From Chromobacterium violaceum ATCC 12472 (GTDB lineage: Bacteria > Pseudomonadota > Gammaproteobacteria > Burkholderiales > Chromobacteriaceae), in the NCBI RefSeq assembly GCF_000007705.1, contig NC_005085.1, positions 4,287,752 to 4,351,751 on the forward strand: a stretch of DNA of 64,000 bases, given 5' to 3'. Both the position numbers and the translations under genes were made by a program. The stretch's first letter is position 1. Every line of letters starts with the position of its first letter. Of this stretch, positions 24,950 through 34,228 are shown piece by piece. A model generated the notes under the pieces. It saw only the letters and a list, made by a program, of their open reading frames with translations, was not told the DNA's origin and did no database searches.

Positions 24950-27568
24950 ATGGATCTGACCAGCTTACTTTCCTCCTTCGCCTCCGCCTTTACCCAGGAC
25001 CAGCGCCTGCTCACCCTGGAACTGGGCAGCGGACAGGTCGCCGCCGAGCAGCTGCTGCCGCAAAGCCTCAATGGCGAAGAGGGCGTGTCCCAGGCCTACC
25101 GCTATCAACTCACCTGCCTCTCCCCCGACGGCGCCATCGAACTCAAGACCCTGCTCGGCCAGGCCGCCCGCATCGGCATCGCCGACGCCCAGGGCCAGGA
25201 GACCATCCGCTGCGGCGTGGTCAGCCAGGCCCGGCTGATGGGTTCCGACGGCGGCTTCGCCCAGTACGGCCTCACCATCGAGCCGCCGATCGCGCTGTTG
25301 CGCCACCGCAAGACTTCGCGCGTGTTCCAGGACTTGAGCGTGCCGGACATCGTCCAGCAGATCGTCCACGAGCATCAGGCGGCCAACCCGGTGTTCGCCC
25401 GCGCGCAGAGCATCGAGTTCAAGGTCGGCCCGGCGCAGCCGCGCAGCTATTGCCTGCAGTACCGCGAGGACGACTTCAGCTTCATCGTCCGCCTGCTGCA
25501 CGAGGAGGGTTACGCCTGGCGCTTCGAGCACGTGGACGGAGACAGCCCCCAGGTCAAGCTGGTGGTGTTCGACGACGCCTACAGCCTGCCGCCGGCCGAG
25601 GTGGAGCGGGTGCGCTTCCACCGCAGCGACGCGACGGAAGAGGAAGACGGCCTCACCGACTGGAGCGCCGCGCGCCAGATCGTGCCCGGCAACGTGGCGC
25701 TGGCCACCTTCGACTACCAGCCGGTGTCCACCCAGCACACCGGCGACAGCAGCCAGATCGACCAGGGCCCGGGCGGCCAGGCGCTGCAGTCCAGCCTGCA
25801 GGACTACGATCCGCAGGGCCTGTACTACGCCGGCGACGCCGAGCAGTTGAGCCACTACGCCCGGCTGCGCCAGCAGGCGCACGACCTGCAGGCCAAGACC
25901 TTCGAAGGCGCCGGCTCCATCCGCGGCCTGACCGCCGGCCAGTGGTTCCGCCTGGACGACCACCCGGCGCACGAGGCCGACAGCCACGAACAGCGCGAAT
26001 TCGTCGTCACCGGCCAGACGCTGCAGGTGCGCAACAACCTGCCGACCGATCTGCAGTCCATCCTGCCGACGGGCGACAAAGCCGACGCCCCGTTCCGCAC
26101 CCGCATCCAGGCCCAGCGCCGCGGCATCCCGCTGACCCCGGCCTATGCCGGCACAGAACACGCCAAACCGAAATCGCGCGGCGTCCAGACCGCCACCGTG
26201 GTCGGCCCGGCCGGCGAGGAAGTCCACACCGATCAACACGGCCGCATCAAGGTGCAATTCCACTGGCAGCGGCCGGACGAACACCCGACCATCGGCGCCG
26301 CGCTGGACGACAAATCCTCCTGCTGGCTGCGCGTGGCGATGCCGTCGGCCGGCGCCGGCTGGGGCCACCAGTTCATCCCGCGCATCGGCCAGGAAGTGCT
26401 GGTCGATTTCATCGAAGGCGACATCGACCGGCCGGTGATCACCGGCGTCTTGTACAACGGCAGCCACCCCACGCCCGACTTCAGCGGCGCCGGCAGCCTG
26501 CCGGCCAACAAGACCCTGTCCGGCATCAAGTCGAAAGAACACCAGGGCGGCGGCTACAACGAGCTGCTGTTCGACGACACCCCCGGCGAAGTGCGCGCCA
26601 AGCTGTCCAGCGAGCCGGGCAAGACCCAGCTCAACCAGGGCTACCTCGCCCACCCGCGCAGCAACGGCAAGGCCCAGCCGCGCGGCGACGGCTTCGAGCT
26701 CAGAACCGACCACCACGGCGCCATCCGCGCCGCCCACGGCCTGCTGCTCACCACCGAAGCGCAGAACGGCGCGTCCGGCAAACAACTGGCGCGCGAGCAC
26801 GCGCAAAGCCAGCTCGACGCCGCCTTGAGCCTATCGCAAGCCTTGGCCGAAACCGCCAGCGGCCAGTTGGCCGACACCATGGAAACCGGGCCCGACGAAA
26901 TCGGCCCGGACAACGCCAAGGCCGGCAAGAAAACCGACGGCCACCTGCAACACCACGCCGACGCGCTGAAGGCTTGGGAAGCCGGCAGCAACACCGATAA
27001 GGACGGCAAAACCGCCAAGGACCAAGCCGGCCAGCAGCCGCTGCTGGTGCTGTCCGCCCCAGCCGGCATCGCCAGCCTGACCGAACAAAGCCAGACCGTC
27101 TCCGCCGGCCAGAACCTGAACCTGATCGCCCAGCGCGACGCCAACCACACGACGGGTCGGCGCTGGCTGCACAACGTCGGCCAGCACATCAGCCTGTTTG
27201 TGGCCGGGGTGAAGGACAAGGTGGCGCTAAAGCTGATCGCGGCCAAGGGCAAGGTACAGGTGCAGGCGCAGAGCGACGCGATGGAGCTGACGGCGGATAA
27301 GGATGTGACGATCATGTCCTGCAAGGAACGCATCGTCGTCAATGCCAAGGACGAGATTCTGTTGACCGCAGGCGGCGCTTATATCCGTCTCAAGGGCGGC
27401 AATATCGAAGTGCACGCACCCGGCACCGTAAGCGTGAAAGCCGCCCAGCACAAGCTGAGCGGACCCGACAATATGACCATCCCGATGCCAGTTTTCCCAG
27501 GCAAGCAGTTCTGCTTGCAGTGCATGCTGAATGCGATCAAATCCGGCTCGCCCTTAGCCGGCCAATAA
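24950..27568 (+). CDS. vgrG: T6SS spike protein VgrG (copy 2)
   Basis: An 872-residue VgrG with the same domain order as the copy at 10121: gp27-like head, OB-fold with DQHGRIKVQFHW, then a DUF2345 needle. Most of the protein differs from copy 1 at only a few positions. From about residue 785 onward the sequences diverge (for example MSCKERIVVNAK against TSAKQTIHVNAK), and the last 40 residues are different apart from a shared CxxCM motif. That pattern fits swapped or selected cargo-docking tails with a core kept uniform by gene conversion. Downstream lies a different DUF4123 adaptor, which presumably reads this tail. Confidence 0.96.
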   Translation: MDLTSLLSSFASAFTQDQRLLTLELGSGQVAAEQLLPQSLNGEEGVSQAYRYQLTCLSPDGAIELKTLLGQAARIGIADAQGQETIRCGVVSQARLMGSDGGFAQYGLTIEPPIALLRHRKTSRVFQDLSVPDIVQQIVHEHQAANPVFARAQSIEFKVGPAQPRSYCLQYREDDFSFIVRLLHEEGYAWRFEHVDGDSPQVKLVVFDDAYSLPPAEVERVRFHRSDATEEEDGLTDWSAARQIVPGNVALATFDYQPVSTQHTGDSSQIDQGPGGQALQSSLQDYDPQGLYYAGDAEQLSHYARLRQQAHDLQAKTFEGAGSIRGLTAGQWFRLDDHPAHEADSHEQREFVVTGQTLQVRNNLPTDLQSILPTGDKADAPFRTRIQAQRRGIPLTPAYAGTEHAKPKSRGVQTATVVGPAGEEVHTDQHGRIKVQFHWQRPDEHPTIGAALDDKSSCWLRVAMPSAGAGWGHQFIPRIGQEVLVDFIEGDIDRPVITGVLYNGSHPTPDFSGAGSLPANKTLSGIKSKEHQGGGYNELLFDDTPGEVRAKLSSEPGKTQLNQGYLAHPRSNGKAQPRGDGFELRTDHHGAIRAAHGLLLTTEAQNGASGKQLAREHAQSQLDAALSLSQALAETASGQLADTMETGPDEIGPDNAKAGKKTDGHLQHHADALKAWEAGSNTDKDGKTAKDQAGQQPLLVLSAPAGIASLTEQSQTVSAGQNLNLIAQRDANHTTGRRWLHNVGQHISLFVAGVKDKVALKLIAAKGKVQVQAQSDAMELTADKDVTIMSCKERIVVNAKDEILLTAGGAYIRLKGGNIEVHAPGTVSVKAAQHKLSGPDNMTIPMPVFPGKQFCLQCMLNAIKSGSPLAGQ
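24999..27303 (+). repeat. Inverted repeat arm 2 (vgrG homology)
   Basis: Counterpart of 10385-12690 in opposite orientation. The two arms bracket about 12.3 kb with hcp, tssBC, tagF, tssM and tssJKLE. The limits are estimated by eye. Confidence 0.8.
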
Positions 27569-27578
27569 GAGAGGCCCC

Positions 27579-28454
27579 ATGTATTTCGCAATGGACAAGG
27601 GGGATGTGGCATCCCTGGCCAACGCCTTGGCTGAGCAAATTGATGCCAGTCCCATGGAGTGGAACTGGTACGCATTAATGGATGCCGGCTTCGATTACAA
27701 CCATCGCCCGCTGCAATTGGCCACTGCCAACTGGCCACTGTATTTTCAGCCGGAATGGGGGGAGTTGCGCGCAGTATCACCGCTATTGATCGACTGCCCA
27801 AGGCAGAACAATGCCATTCCGGCCAAGCTGCTACGACACTGCCAAGGTCGGCCAATGCTTGGCTTTGTCGCCAGCGTGCTGGATGTGGAAACATTGCGCG
27901 ATATCTGGCAGCGAAGCCTGAGCCTAACTACGGCAGATGGTCAACCCTACATTCTACGTTTTGCCGACACGCGCATCGCGGCCACCCTGTCCCAAACCTT
28001 GTCGCCTCCATCCTGGCGACGGCTATGCGCGCCTCTGACTCACTGGCTGATAATCGACCGTGCAGGCACGCTGCAGGCTCTGGACCTTGCCCCATCACAT
28101 CTGGCTGTCGATGAAAAAGATAGCTGGGAGCTCACTGAGCCGGAATTGGCGGGTTTGCTGCGTTCAGCGGAGCCCGATGCATTGGCCAATAGACTGAGTC
28201 AGGATTTTGCCGAATTATTGCCGGCATCCGGCGCCTTTCTCCACCACTGTTTGCAACGCTCCTGCGCAGCCTTGGAAGAGCATCATATTGAAAATGCACC
28301 CGATCAATTGATGCTCGCCGTGGCAGCTTGCCTGAGTCAAGGACGCATTTTGGACGACCCCAGACTTTCCCAGGTCTTGCAGAGTCATGCCTTGCAAAAA
28401 GACGGCTTAGGCGAAAACCTGGCTTCCTTGCTGGATGACATCTCGGCTCTCTGA
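27579..28454 (+). CDS. DUF4123 effector adaptor/chaperone (second module)
   Basis: A 291-residue soluble protein that fits the DUF4123 family: an N-terminal WNWYALMDAGFDYN strand-helix, then a LGFVASVLDVETLRDIWQ region and a helical C-terminal half. It is only weakly similar to the DUF4123 protein at 9333, in contrast to the near-identical VgrGs, so each adaptor likely serves its own effector. The ATG at 27579 has GAGAGG upstream. It sits 10 bases after vgrG and 3 bases before the next gene. Base composition is clearly more AT-rich than vgrG. Confidence 0.82.
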   Translation: MYFAMDKGDVASLANALAEQIDASPMEWNWYALMDAGFDYNHRPLQLATANWPLYFQPEWGELRAVSPLLIDCPRQNNAIPAKLLRHCQGRPMLGFVASVLDVETLRDIWQRSLSLTTADGQPYILRFADTRIAATLSQTLSPPSWRRLCAPLTHWLIIDRAGTLQALDLAPSHLAVDEKDSWELTEPELAGLLRSAEPDALANRLSQDFAELLPASGAFLHHCLQRSCAALEEHHIENAPDQLMLAVAACLSQGRILDDPRLSQVLQSHALQKDGLGENLASLLDDISAL

Positions 28455-28457
28455 GAA

Positions 28458-28814
28458 ATGGAAACAAACACATTCCAAAAGAAAAAATGGCCCACCCGCA
28501 TGCTTGTGGTTTCATTTGCAGGCACGTTCATTATTGGCGCCATGTTCTTGATATTTTCTGTGGGGGTTATTTACTTCCAATATTTCCATCCCTTTGAGCA
28601 GAGCGCAGAGGGTGACTGGTCCGCCCTGAACCATATTTTCTTTCTCATTTTCACTTCACCATTTTTGATTGGTACCGCATTTGCATTGTCTTCGTGGCTA
28701 ATCCATGGACTGCAGCGAAAATTACTCAAGCTGGCCACAACAGTCTTGCTATTTCTTTCCTATGGCGGTTTGTATTTTTTTATTCTATGGCATAACTATC
28801 CGCCAAATCCGTAA
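28458..28814 (+). CDS. Small membrane protein in second lipase module
   Basis: A 118-residue protein with three hydrophobic segments (about 16-40, 60-82 and 90-110) between DUF4123 and a DUF3304 lipoprotein. It starts 3 bases after the adaptor stop. The composition is AT-rich and aromatic. I do not recognise a family. An inner-membrane immunity or accessory role is possible from context only. It resembles the small three-span protein at 3164 in layout, not obviously in sequence. Confidence 0.65.
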   Translation: METNTFQKKKWPTRMLVVSFAGTFIIGAMFLIFSVGVIYFQYFHPFEQSAEGDWSALNHIFFLIFTSPFLIGTAFALSSWLIHGLQRKLLKLATTVLLFLSYGGLYFFILWHNYPPNP

Positions 28815-28881
28815 ACAAGCTATTGTCTCGACCTTTCCAACGACAAGGTGTTGTTTTGAAAAATTGCCGGGAATTAATCAG

Positions 28882-29394
28882 ATGAGAACGATAAAGCCCT
28901 ACCGTTTACTGCCTCGCTTTGCTTGGCTGACGGTCATACTATTGCTATCTGCCTGTGATGATGCCACGACAGCCATCAGCTATCTCTCAGTCAACCATAC
29001 GGAAAAACCTATCGACTCGGTCACTGTTAATGATCAAGGAGGGGTGCTCAACGTGCCCCCGATGGGCGGTGGCGGTGGCGAAGTTTGCTGCGTAGTGGTG
29101 CCGAAAAAGTGGCGTCCAGGGCTGACTGCCAAAATTGGCTGGCTACAAGGTGGACATTATCAACGCGATGCGAATGGCAATCTGGTGATGCGCAATGGCG
29201 ACAAGATATTCATCGAGGGAACCTGGAAAACCCGTACAGTAGCGATTCCAGAGTATCAGGAAAAAGATGCCCAGCACTTCGATATTCACTTTTTGCCCAA
29301 TGACCAGGTGCTGGTCAAGCTGAGCGATATCATGCCCTATCATCCAGCCTACCGCCCGGCATATCCCAAGAATACCCAAGGGGATAAACAATGA
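28882..29394 (+). CDS. DUF3304 lipoprotein, probable immunity protein (second module)
   Basis: A 170-residue lipoprotein with a long signal peptide and lipobox LSAC (C25). The core has the DUF3304 pattern seen at 8200 and 8794: VNHTEKPIDSVTVNDQGG, then GGGEVCCVVVPKKWRPGLTAKI. The paired Cys and the KWRPG motif are kept. The C-terminal part is different. The ATG at 28882 is used because it begins the signal peptide; the frame is open further upstream but without export features. It overlaps the lipase start by ATGA, so effector and putative immunity are made together. Confidence 0.85.
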   Translation: MRTIKPYRLLPRFAWLTVILLLSACDDATTAISYLSVNHTEKPIDSVTVNDQGGVLNVPPMGGGGGEVCCVVVPKKWRPGLTAKIGWLQGGHYQRDANGNLVMRNGDKIFIEGTWKTRTVAIPEYQEKDAQHFDIHFLPNDQVLVKLSDIMPYHPAYRPAYPKNTQGDKQ

Positions 29395-31043
29395 GCACGC
29401 AAAACCCCGCCCCCTACCCAGCAGGCCAACGCTCACTGAGTGCTCGCGAACAACTGCAACGAGCTCAGGCCATGTCCTGCGTCAGCGGCAAGCAGGAAGC
29501 CCAATGCCAAAGTCAGATCCACGTGATGATGTTCTTCGATGGCACGGGCAACAATATCCAGGCTGACTATTACCAGGCGGCATCGGGCAAACAGCGCCCC
29601 AGCAATGTCGCCCGCCTATTCATGACGGCGCGAGACAAGCCAAACGAGGGCTATTTCCGTTTTTACATGCCAGGAGTTGGTACCCCATTCCCGGAAATCG
29701 ACGACACGGGGGGAGCCTTGGGCGGTGGCGCCGGCGCGGGCGGAGAGGCGCGCATTCTTTGGGCGCTGACGCGCCTGGTGAATGCACCCCACCAGTATGT
29801 CAACAAAAGTCCGCTGATCGCCGATGGCTTGGCCAAGAAAATTACCAGCAATGCCGGCGGCCTGACCGGGGGCGTCATGCGCAAAGTGATTTTCAATACT
29901 TGGCAGGAAAAGCTACAGCAGGCGCTGAAGGGACGCAAACCCCAGATCACACAGATCAACCTGTCGGTATTCGGATTTTCACGCGGCGCCACAGAGGCGC
30001 GGGCATTCGTCAACTGGCTGTATCAAATATGTCATCAGCAAAATGGCGCATGGAGCTTTGCCGGCATTTCACTCCGAACACAGTTTCTTGGGATCATGGA
30101 CACGGTGGCATCGGTAGGCCTTGCGCAACTGCTGCCCAATACCATACCCGCAACCGGGCACATGGCTTGGGCCGACAACAATCTGACCATCCATCCCGCA
30201 GTCGAGCAATGCGTGCATTACGTTGCCGGCCATGAAGTGCGCGCCTGCTTCCCGCTGGACACCGTGCGGCGCGGCAACTCATATCCAGCCAATACCATCG
30301 AAGTCATGTTCCCGGGCTCGCACTCGGATGTCGGAGGCGGTTATGCCAGCGGCGACCTAGGCATACTGCCCGCGCAAAATGGCCAACTGTGCGCGATACC
30401 GGGACGCCGGCTGTACGATGCCGCTCGCCAAGCAGGTGTGCCCCTCCTGGCAATGGACCAGTTGACTGAACGGGTGCAAAACCTTCTGACGCCGACTCAA
30501 GAGGTCATCAACGACTTTAACGCTTATTTGCGTGAAGCCAAGATTGCTCCAGGCTCGACAGAAAAGATGCATCGCCAGCACATGGCCCTATATCTGAGCC
30601 AACGATTCAAATACCGGCATGACTTTGCCAAGCGCGCGCCATATCGAACCGCCAGCGCCAAGCATCAAGGCTTTTTGCAGATTACCCAGGCATCGCTGAT
30701 CAAGGGACTGCGCAAACTCTACGCCGGCGACCCAATGGCGCCTGATTTTGACCCCGCCCGCGCCGCCGCGAAAGCAGCCAAACAGGAGCAAGAGCTGCAA
30801 AAACTAATGCCGATGCTGCCAGAGCAAGGCATGTCCATTCCCAGCGAAGTGCTGCCCGAAACCGATCCCAAAAAGGTCGCGGCCACGATGAATATTCGCC
30901 TGCTGACTCCGGCGATTGAGAACTTCCTGGAGAAATATATCCATGACTCCATGGCCGGCTTTATCGGCGATGGGGTAAATGAGGCCAAAATCAATCAGAT
31001 CGGCCTGCTTAAATTCCGTACCTTGTATGCAGGCAATGAGTAA
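29391..31043 (+). CDS. T6SS phospholipase effector, DUF2235 (second, Tle1-like)
   Basis: A 550-residue DUF2235 alpha/beta hydrolase. Motifs: FFDGTGNN at 48-55, nucleophile elbow GFSRG at 195-199 (S197), GIMDTVASVG with D237, and SHSDVGGGY with H311. It shares the catalytic core with the lipase at 6137 but is 140 residues shorter and differs in the lid and tail regions; a Gly-rich insert lies near 107-118. No signal peptide is visible. It is encoded downstream of vgrG copy 2 and its adaptor, which marks it as cargo of that spike. Its stop overlaps the start of the next gene. Confidence 0.9.
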   Translation: MSTQNPAPYPAGQRSLSAREQLQRAQAMSCVSGKQEAQCQSQIHVMMFFDGTGNNIQADYYQAASGKQRPSNVARLFMTARDKPNEGYFRFYMPGVGTPFPEIDDTGGALGGGAGAGGEARILWALTRLVNAPHQYVNKSPLIADGLAKKITSNAGGLTGGVMRKVIFNTWQEKLQQALKGRKPQITQINLSVFGFSRGATEARAFVNWLYQICHQQNGAWSFAGISLRTQFLGIMDTVASVGLAQLLPNTIPATGHMAWADNNLTIHPAVEQCVHYVAGHEVRACFPLDTVRRGNSYPANTIEVMFPGSHSDVGGGYASGDLGILPAQNGQLCAIPGRRLYDAARQAGVPLLAMDQLTERVQNLLTPTQEVINDFNAYLREAKIAPGSTEKMHRQHMALYLSQRFKYRHDFAKRAPYRTASAKHQGFLQITQASLIKGLRKLYAGDPMAPDFDPARAAAKAAKQEQELQKLMPMLPEQGMSIPSEVLPETDPKKVAATMNIRLLTPAIENFLEKYIHDSMAGFIGDGVNEAKINQIGLLKFRTLYAGNE

Positions 31044-32295
31044 CGCGCCGGTCGTCAGCCATAGACTGATGGCAAGCAGCCTGCTCAGTCTATTCCTGAG
31101 CAATGCGCATGCCGGCGACCATCCCGACAATGCGGCAGTCACGCTTGGCTGGAACACGCTACAGCTGCATGCCGATCAAACCCTGGCCGGCACCCAGTCC
31201 GGCCAGTATTCGGTAAAAAACCTGTTCGATCCCGATCCGGCCAAAGCCTGGGTGTTTCATGCCGAGCGGCTATACCCTCAGTCGGAAGCCATCAAACCGA
31301 TTGCGCTGACGCTCACGCTGGCACGTCCCAGCCAGCTGTTCGCCATCGCGCTGACGCCAGGCTATGCCAAGTCGGCGGCCACCCAGTTTCAGAATGCCTC
31401 GCCCAAGCTGGTCAAGATTAGCCAGTACCGAGCGGGAGAAGCCAAGCCGTTCGAATCCCGCCTGTTCAAGCTGGCCTACCATGCGCGGCAATACTCGGCG
31501 GCCCAGCTGCGCCGCGAGCAGGGCGACATCGCCTTCTCCGACCAAAGCGATCAACGCGTCATCGGCAAGTCCGACAATGCGCTCAACACCGCCGAGCGGC
31601 TGCTGCTGATCAATCCGGGCGCGGAAGCCGTTGCCAGGCTGGAGTTGCGCGTGTCCGCGATCGAAGCGGGCGCCAAGTACACCGACACCGCCATCGGCAA
31701 GCTGAGGCTGCTGGACAGACAGGCCCATGGCCAGTCGGCGGAATATCGGCTGGCGCAATATGTGGGACGCGATCTGGATGCCCAGTTGGGCGGGCTGGAT
31801 GACGGCAAGCTGTGCCTCGCCTACTCTGGACAGGCATCGTGGCCAGTACTGCGGCATCAGGCCTGCTCCGCCCCCGCTCCGCGGGTGCAGATCGGGCAGG
31901 CGGACCAAGGCCTGGACGATATCTTTTTCACGCGCCAGGATCCGGCCAGCGGCGCATACCAAGTCCCGTTCACCACCGCGCTGCGCGACGCCCAGATGCG
32001 GCAGGAAAATGGCAAGCGGCGCTTGCGCGCCAGCGCCGCCGACCTGCAAAGTCATGAATGGATACTGGCCCGGGACAGCCAAGGCGCGTTGCGCGCCTGG
32101 TCCGGCATGGCGTTGACCCAAGCCTTCCTGGCCAACCGCCGCGACGGCATGGACAAAGCCTATCTGCAGCCGCAGGACAGCGCTTACTTCTTCTTCGGCT
32201 ACGCCCGCTTGCAGTTGGATCCCGCCGCTGGCGGATACCGCCCCACCGTGTATGGCCCCGCCGGCCGGCAAGATGCCGCCTGGCCGCCGCGCTGA
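31036..32295 (+). CDS. Exported galactose-binding-like (discoidin-type) protein
   Basis: A 419-residue protein with a signal peptide ending SNAHA near residue 26. The N-terminal domain shows the pattern QYSVKNLFDPDPAKAWVFH followed by beta strands (LTLTLARPSQLFAIALTPGY), which resembles the discoidin/NADase-type glycan-binding fold. The rest has no motif that I recognise. The start could be 31027 or 31036; both overlap the lipase stop, so it is co-translated with the lipase. A periplasmic immunity or lipase-partner role is possible. The last gene of the arm, it ends just before a terminator hairpin. Confidence 0.72.
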   Translation: MSNAPVVSHRLMASSLLSLFLSNAHAGDHPDNAAVTLGWNTLQLHADQTLAGTQSGQYSVKNLFDPDPAKAWVFHAERLYPQSEAIKPIALTLTLARPSQLFAIALTPGYAKSAATQFQNASPKLVKISQYRAGEAKPFESRLFKLAYHARQYSAAQLRREQGDIAFSDQSDQRVIGKSDNALNTAERLLLINPGAEAVARLELRVSAIEAGAKYTDTAIGKLRLLDRQAHGQSAEYRLAQYVGRDLDAQLGGLDDGKLCLAYSGQASWPVLRHQACSAPAPRVQIGQADQGLDDIFFTRQDPASGAYQVPFTTALRDAQMRQENGKRRLRASAADLQSHEWILARDSQGALRAWSGMALTQAFLANRRDGMDKAYLQPQDSAYFFFGYARLQLDPAAGGYRPTVYGPAGRQDAAWPPR

Positions 32296-32310
32296 GCGAC
32301 GCCAAACAAA

Positions 32311-32340
32311 AACGGGGAGCCGCTTGCGCAGCTCCCCGTT
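32311..32340. terminator. Shared terminator between T6SS arm and cyoE
   Basis: A perfect 10-bp stem AACGGGGAGC / GCTCCCCGTT with a 10-base loop. On the minus strand it is followed by TTTTTGTTTGG, a good terminator for cyoABCDE. On the plus strand only three T follow, a weaker stop for the T6SS arm. Confidence 0.85.
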
Positions 32341-32361
32341 TGCCATGGGATGGTGTCGATC

Positions 32362-33270
32362 TTAGCCGTAGTGGCCCGCGTCCGCGGTCATCACCGCGCG
32401 GCTGTGCGGCGGCGTCTGCCCGTCCACCGCCATCATCACGCTCAGCGAGGTGATGGTGATGATGGAGAAGAAGAACACCTGGCGCGCCCAGGCGCGGTCG
32501 TCGGTTTCGCGCTTGTAACCGGACAGCGCCATCTTCAGCCACCACAGGCTGGTGGCCACCGCCACCGCCAGGTAGCCGTAGCCGGCGTAGCCGCCGAATA
32601 CCAGCATCACGGTCGCCGCAGCGAAGGCCAGGATGTAGAGCACGATCTGCTGCTTGGCGGCGGAGATGCCCTTCACCACCGGCAGCACCGGGATGCCGGC
32701 CGCCTCGTAGTCCTTGAAGCGGAAGATGGCGATCGCGTACGAGTGCGGCATCTGCCACAGGCTGAACATCAGCAGCAGGATGGCCGCGCCCATGTCGAAG
32801 CGGCCGGTGACGGCGCAGTAGCCGGCCACCGGCGGCACCGCGCCGGACAGGCTGCCCACCAGGGTGCCGTACACCGAGTTGCGCTTCATGTACAGGCTGT
32901 ACACGCCGACATAGATCACAAAGCCGAACAGCACACAGCCGGTGGCCAGCGGATTGGTGCAGAACCACAGCAGGGCGAAGCCCGCCAGGCCCAGCACCAC
33001 GCCATGCGCCAACGCGGCCTTGGTGCTCATCGCGCCGGTGACCAGCACCCGTTTCTGGGTGCGGGCCATCTTGGCGTCGATGTCCTGATCGATGCAGTTG
33101 TTGATCGCGCAGCCGGAGGCCACCACCAGCGACAAGCCGACGACGGTGGCCGCGAGCAGCCACCAGTCGACCGATCCCTGCGCCGCCAGCAGGAAACCGC
33201 CGGCGGCCGAGATCAGGTTGCCGAAAATGATGCCGGGCTTAGTGACCTGAAGATAACGCTTGAACTTCAA
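32362..33270 (-). CDS. cyoE: Protoheme IX farnesyltransferase (heme O synthase)
   Basis: CyoE converts heme B to heme O for the bo-type quinol oxidase. It is an integral inner-membrane prenyltransferase of 302 residues with about nine hydrophobic spans. It has the conserved [17 protein letters not shown] motif near residue 58, a variant of the NxxxDxxxD prenyl-diphosphate site, and a second motif [20 protein letters not shown] near 179. The start is TTG at 33270 with GAGG upstream; no suitable ATG precedes the conserved [13 protein letters not shown]. Last gene of cyoABCDE. Confidence 0.96.
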   Translation of the reverse strand: MKFKRYLQVTKPGIIFGNLISAAGGFLLAAQGSVDWWLLAATVVGLSLVVASGCAINNCIDQDIDAKMARTQKRVLVTGAMSTKAALAHGVVLGLAGFALLWFCTNPLATGCVLFGFVIYVGVYSLYMKRNSVYGTLVGSLSGAVPPVAGYCAVTGRFDMGAAILLLMFSLWQMPHSYAIAIFRFKDYEAAGIPVLPVVKGISAAKQQIVLYILAFAAATVMLVFGGYAGYGYLAVAVATSLWWLKMALSGYKRETDDRAWARQVFFFSIITITSLSVMMAVDGQTPPHSRAVMTADAGHYG

Positions 33271-33281
33271 CTCAGCCTCGC

Positions 33282-33602
33282 TCAGCGCATCATCAGCGCG
33301 TCGGCGGTGTAGATGATCCAGATCGACAGGACCACCAGCAGCACGATCACCATGCCGGTGAACAGGAAGGAGAAGGTGTTGAGCTTGCCTTCCTTGCTGA
33401 AGTCCAGGTGCAGGAAGTACTTCAACTGCACCACGATCTGCACCACCGCCATCGCCAGGATGCCGATCAGCGTCGCCTGTTTGGTGAAGGCGCCGCCCAT
33501 CACCATCCAGAACGGGATGGCGGTGAGGATCACGGACAGCACGAAGCCGACCATGTAGCTCTTCACGGTGCCGTGGCTGGCGTTGTCATGCGCGTGGCTC
33601 AT
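33282..33602 (-). CDS. cyoD: Cytochrome bo3 quinol oxidase subunit IV
   Basis: CyoD, 106 residues, a small inner-membrane subunit with three membrane spans. Its beginning [20 protein letters not shown] and the central [14 protein letters not shown] are typical for subunit IV. The ATG at 33602 shares a base with the cyoC stop (TGATG), so the genes are coupled. The upstream open frame is not used. Confidence 0.95.
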   Translation of the reverse strand: MSHAHDNASHGTVKSYMVGFVLSVILTAIPFWMVMGGAFTKQATLIGILAMAVVQIVVQLKYFLHLDFSKEGKLNTFSFLFTGMVIVLLVVLSIWIIYTADALMMR

Positions 33603-34213
33603 CACATGGCTCCTTTCAGGTAGACGACGGTGAACACGCAAATCCACACGATGTCGAGGAAGTGCCAGAACAGCGACAGGCAGTTCAGGCGGGTCATGGC
33701 GCGGCCGGTCAGGCCGGTCTTGGCCACTTCGGCCATCATCACGCCCATCCACAGCAGGCCGGCGGTCACGTGCAGGCCGTGCAGGCCCACCAGGCCGAAG
33801 AAGGCCGACAGGAAGGCGCTCTTCTGCGGACCGTGGCCCTCGGAGATCAAATGATGGAATTCATTGATTTCCATGCCGATGAAGGCGGCGCCGAACAGGA
33901 AGGTCACCGCCAGCCAACCGAGCACGGCAGACTTGTTGCCCTTGTGGCCGGCGATCATCGCGAAGCCGTAGGTGATGGAGGACAGCAGCAGGGCCGCGGT
34001 TTCCACCAGCACGTATTGCAGATCGAAGATGTCCTTGCCGGACACGCCTTCCGCCACGTTGCGGAACAGGACTGCGTAGGTCGCGAACGCCGTCGCGAAC
34101 AGGATGCAGTCGGTCATCAGGTAGAACCAGAAGCCCAGCACGGTTTGCGAACCGCTGTCGTGGTGCTCGTGGTCGTCGTGCGCGGCGTGCGCTTCTTTTA
34201 CATAAGTCGTCAT
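33602..34213 (-). CDS. cyoC: Cytochrome bo3 quinol oxidase subunit III
   Basis: CyoC, 203 residues with five membrane helices. The stretch [20 protein letters not shown] (about 26-45) and the C-terminal [19 protein letters not shown] region are subunit III hallmarks. His-rich and charged N-terminus ([11 protein letters not shown]). It lies 15 bases after cyoB and overlaps cyoD. Confidence 0.96.
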   Translation of the reverse strand: MTTYVKEAHAAHDDHEHHDSGSQTVLGFWFYLMTDCILFATAFATYAVLFRNVAEGVSGKDIFDLQYVLVETAALLLSSITYGFAMIAGHKGNKSAVLGWLAVTFLFGAAFIGMEINEFHHLISEGHGPQKSAFLSAFFGLVGLHGLHVTAGLLWMGVMMAEVAKTGLTGRAMTRLNCLSLFWHFLDIVWICVFTVVYLKGAM

Positions 34214-34228
34214 GTCAGGTTCAACCCC

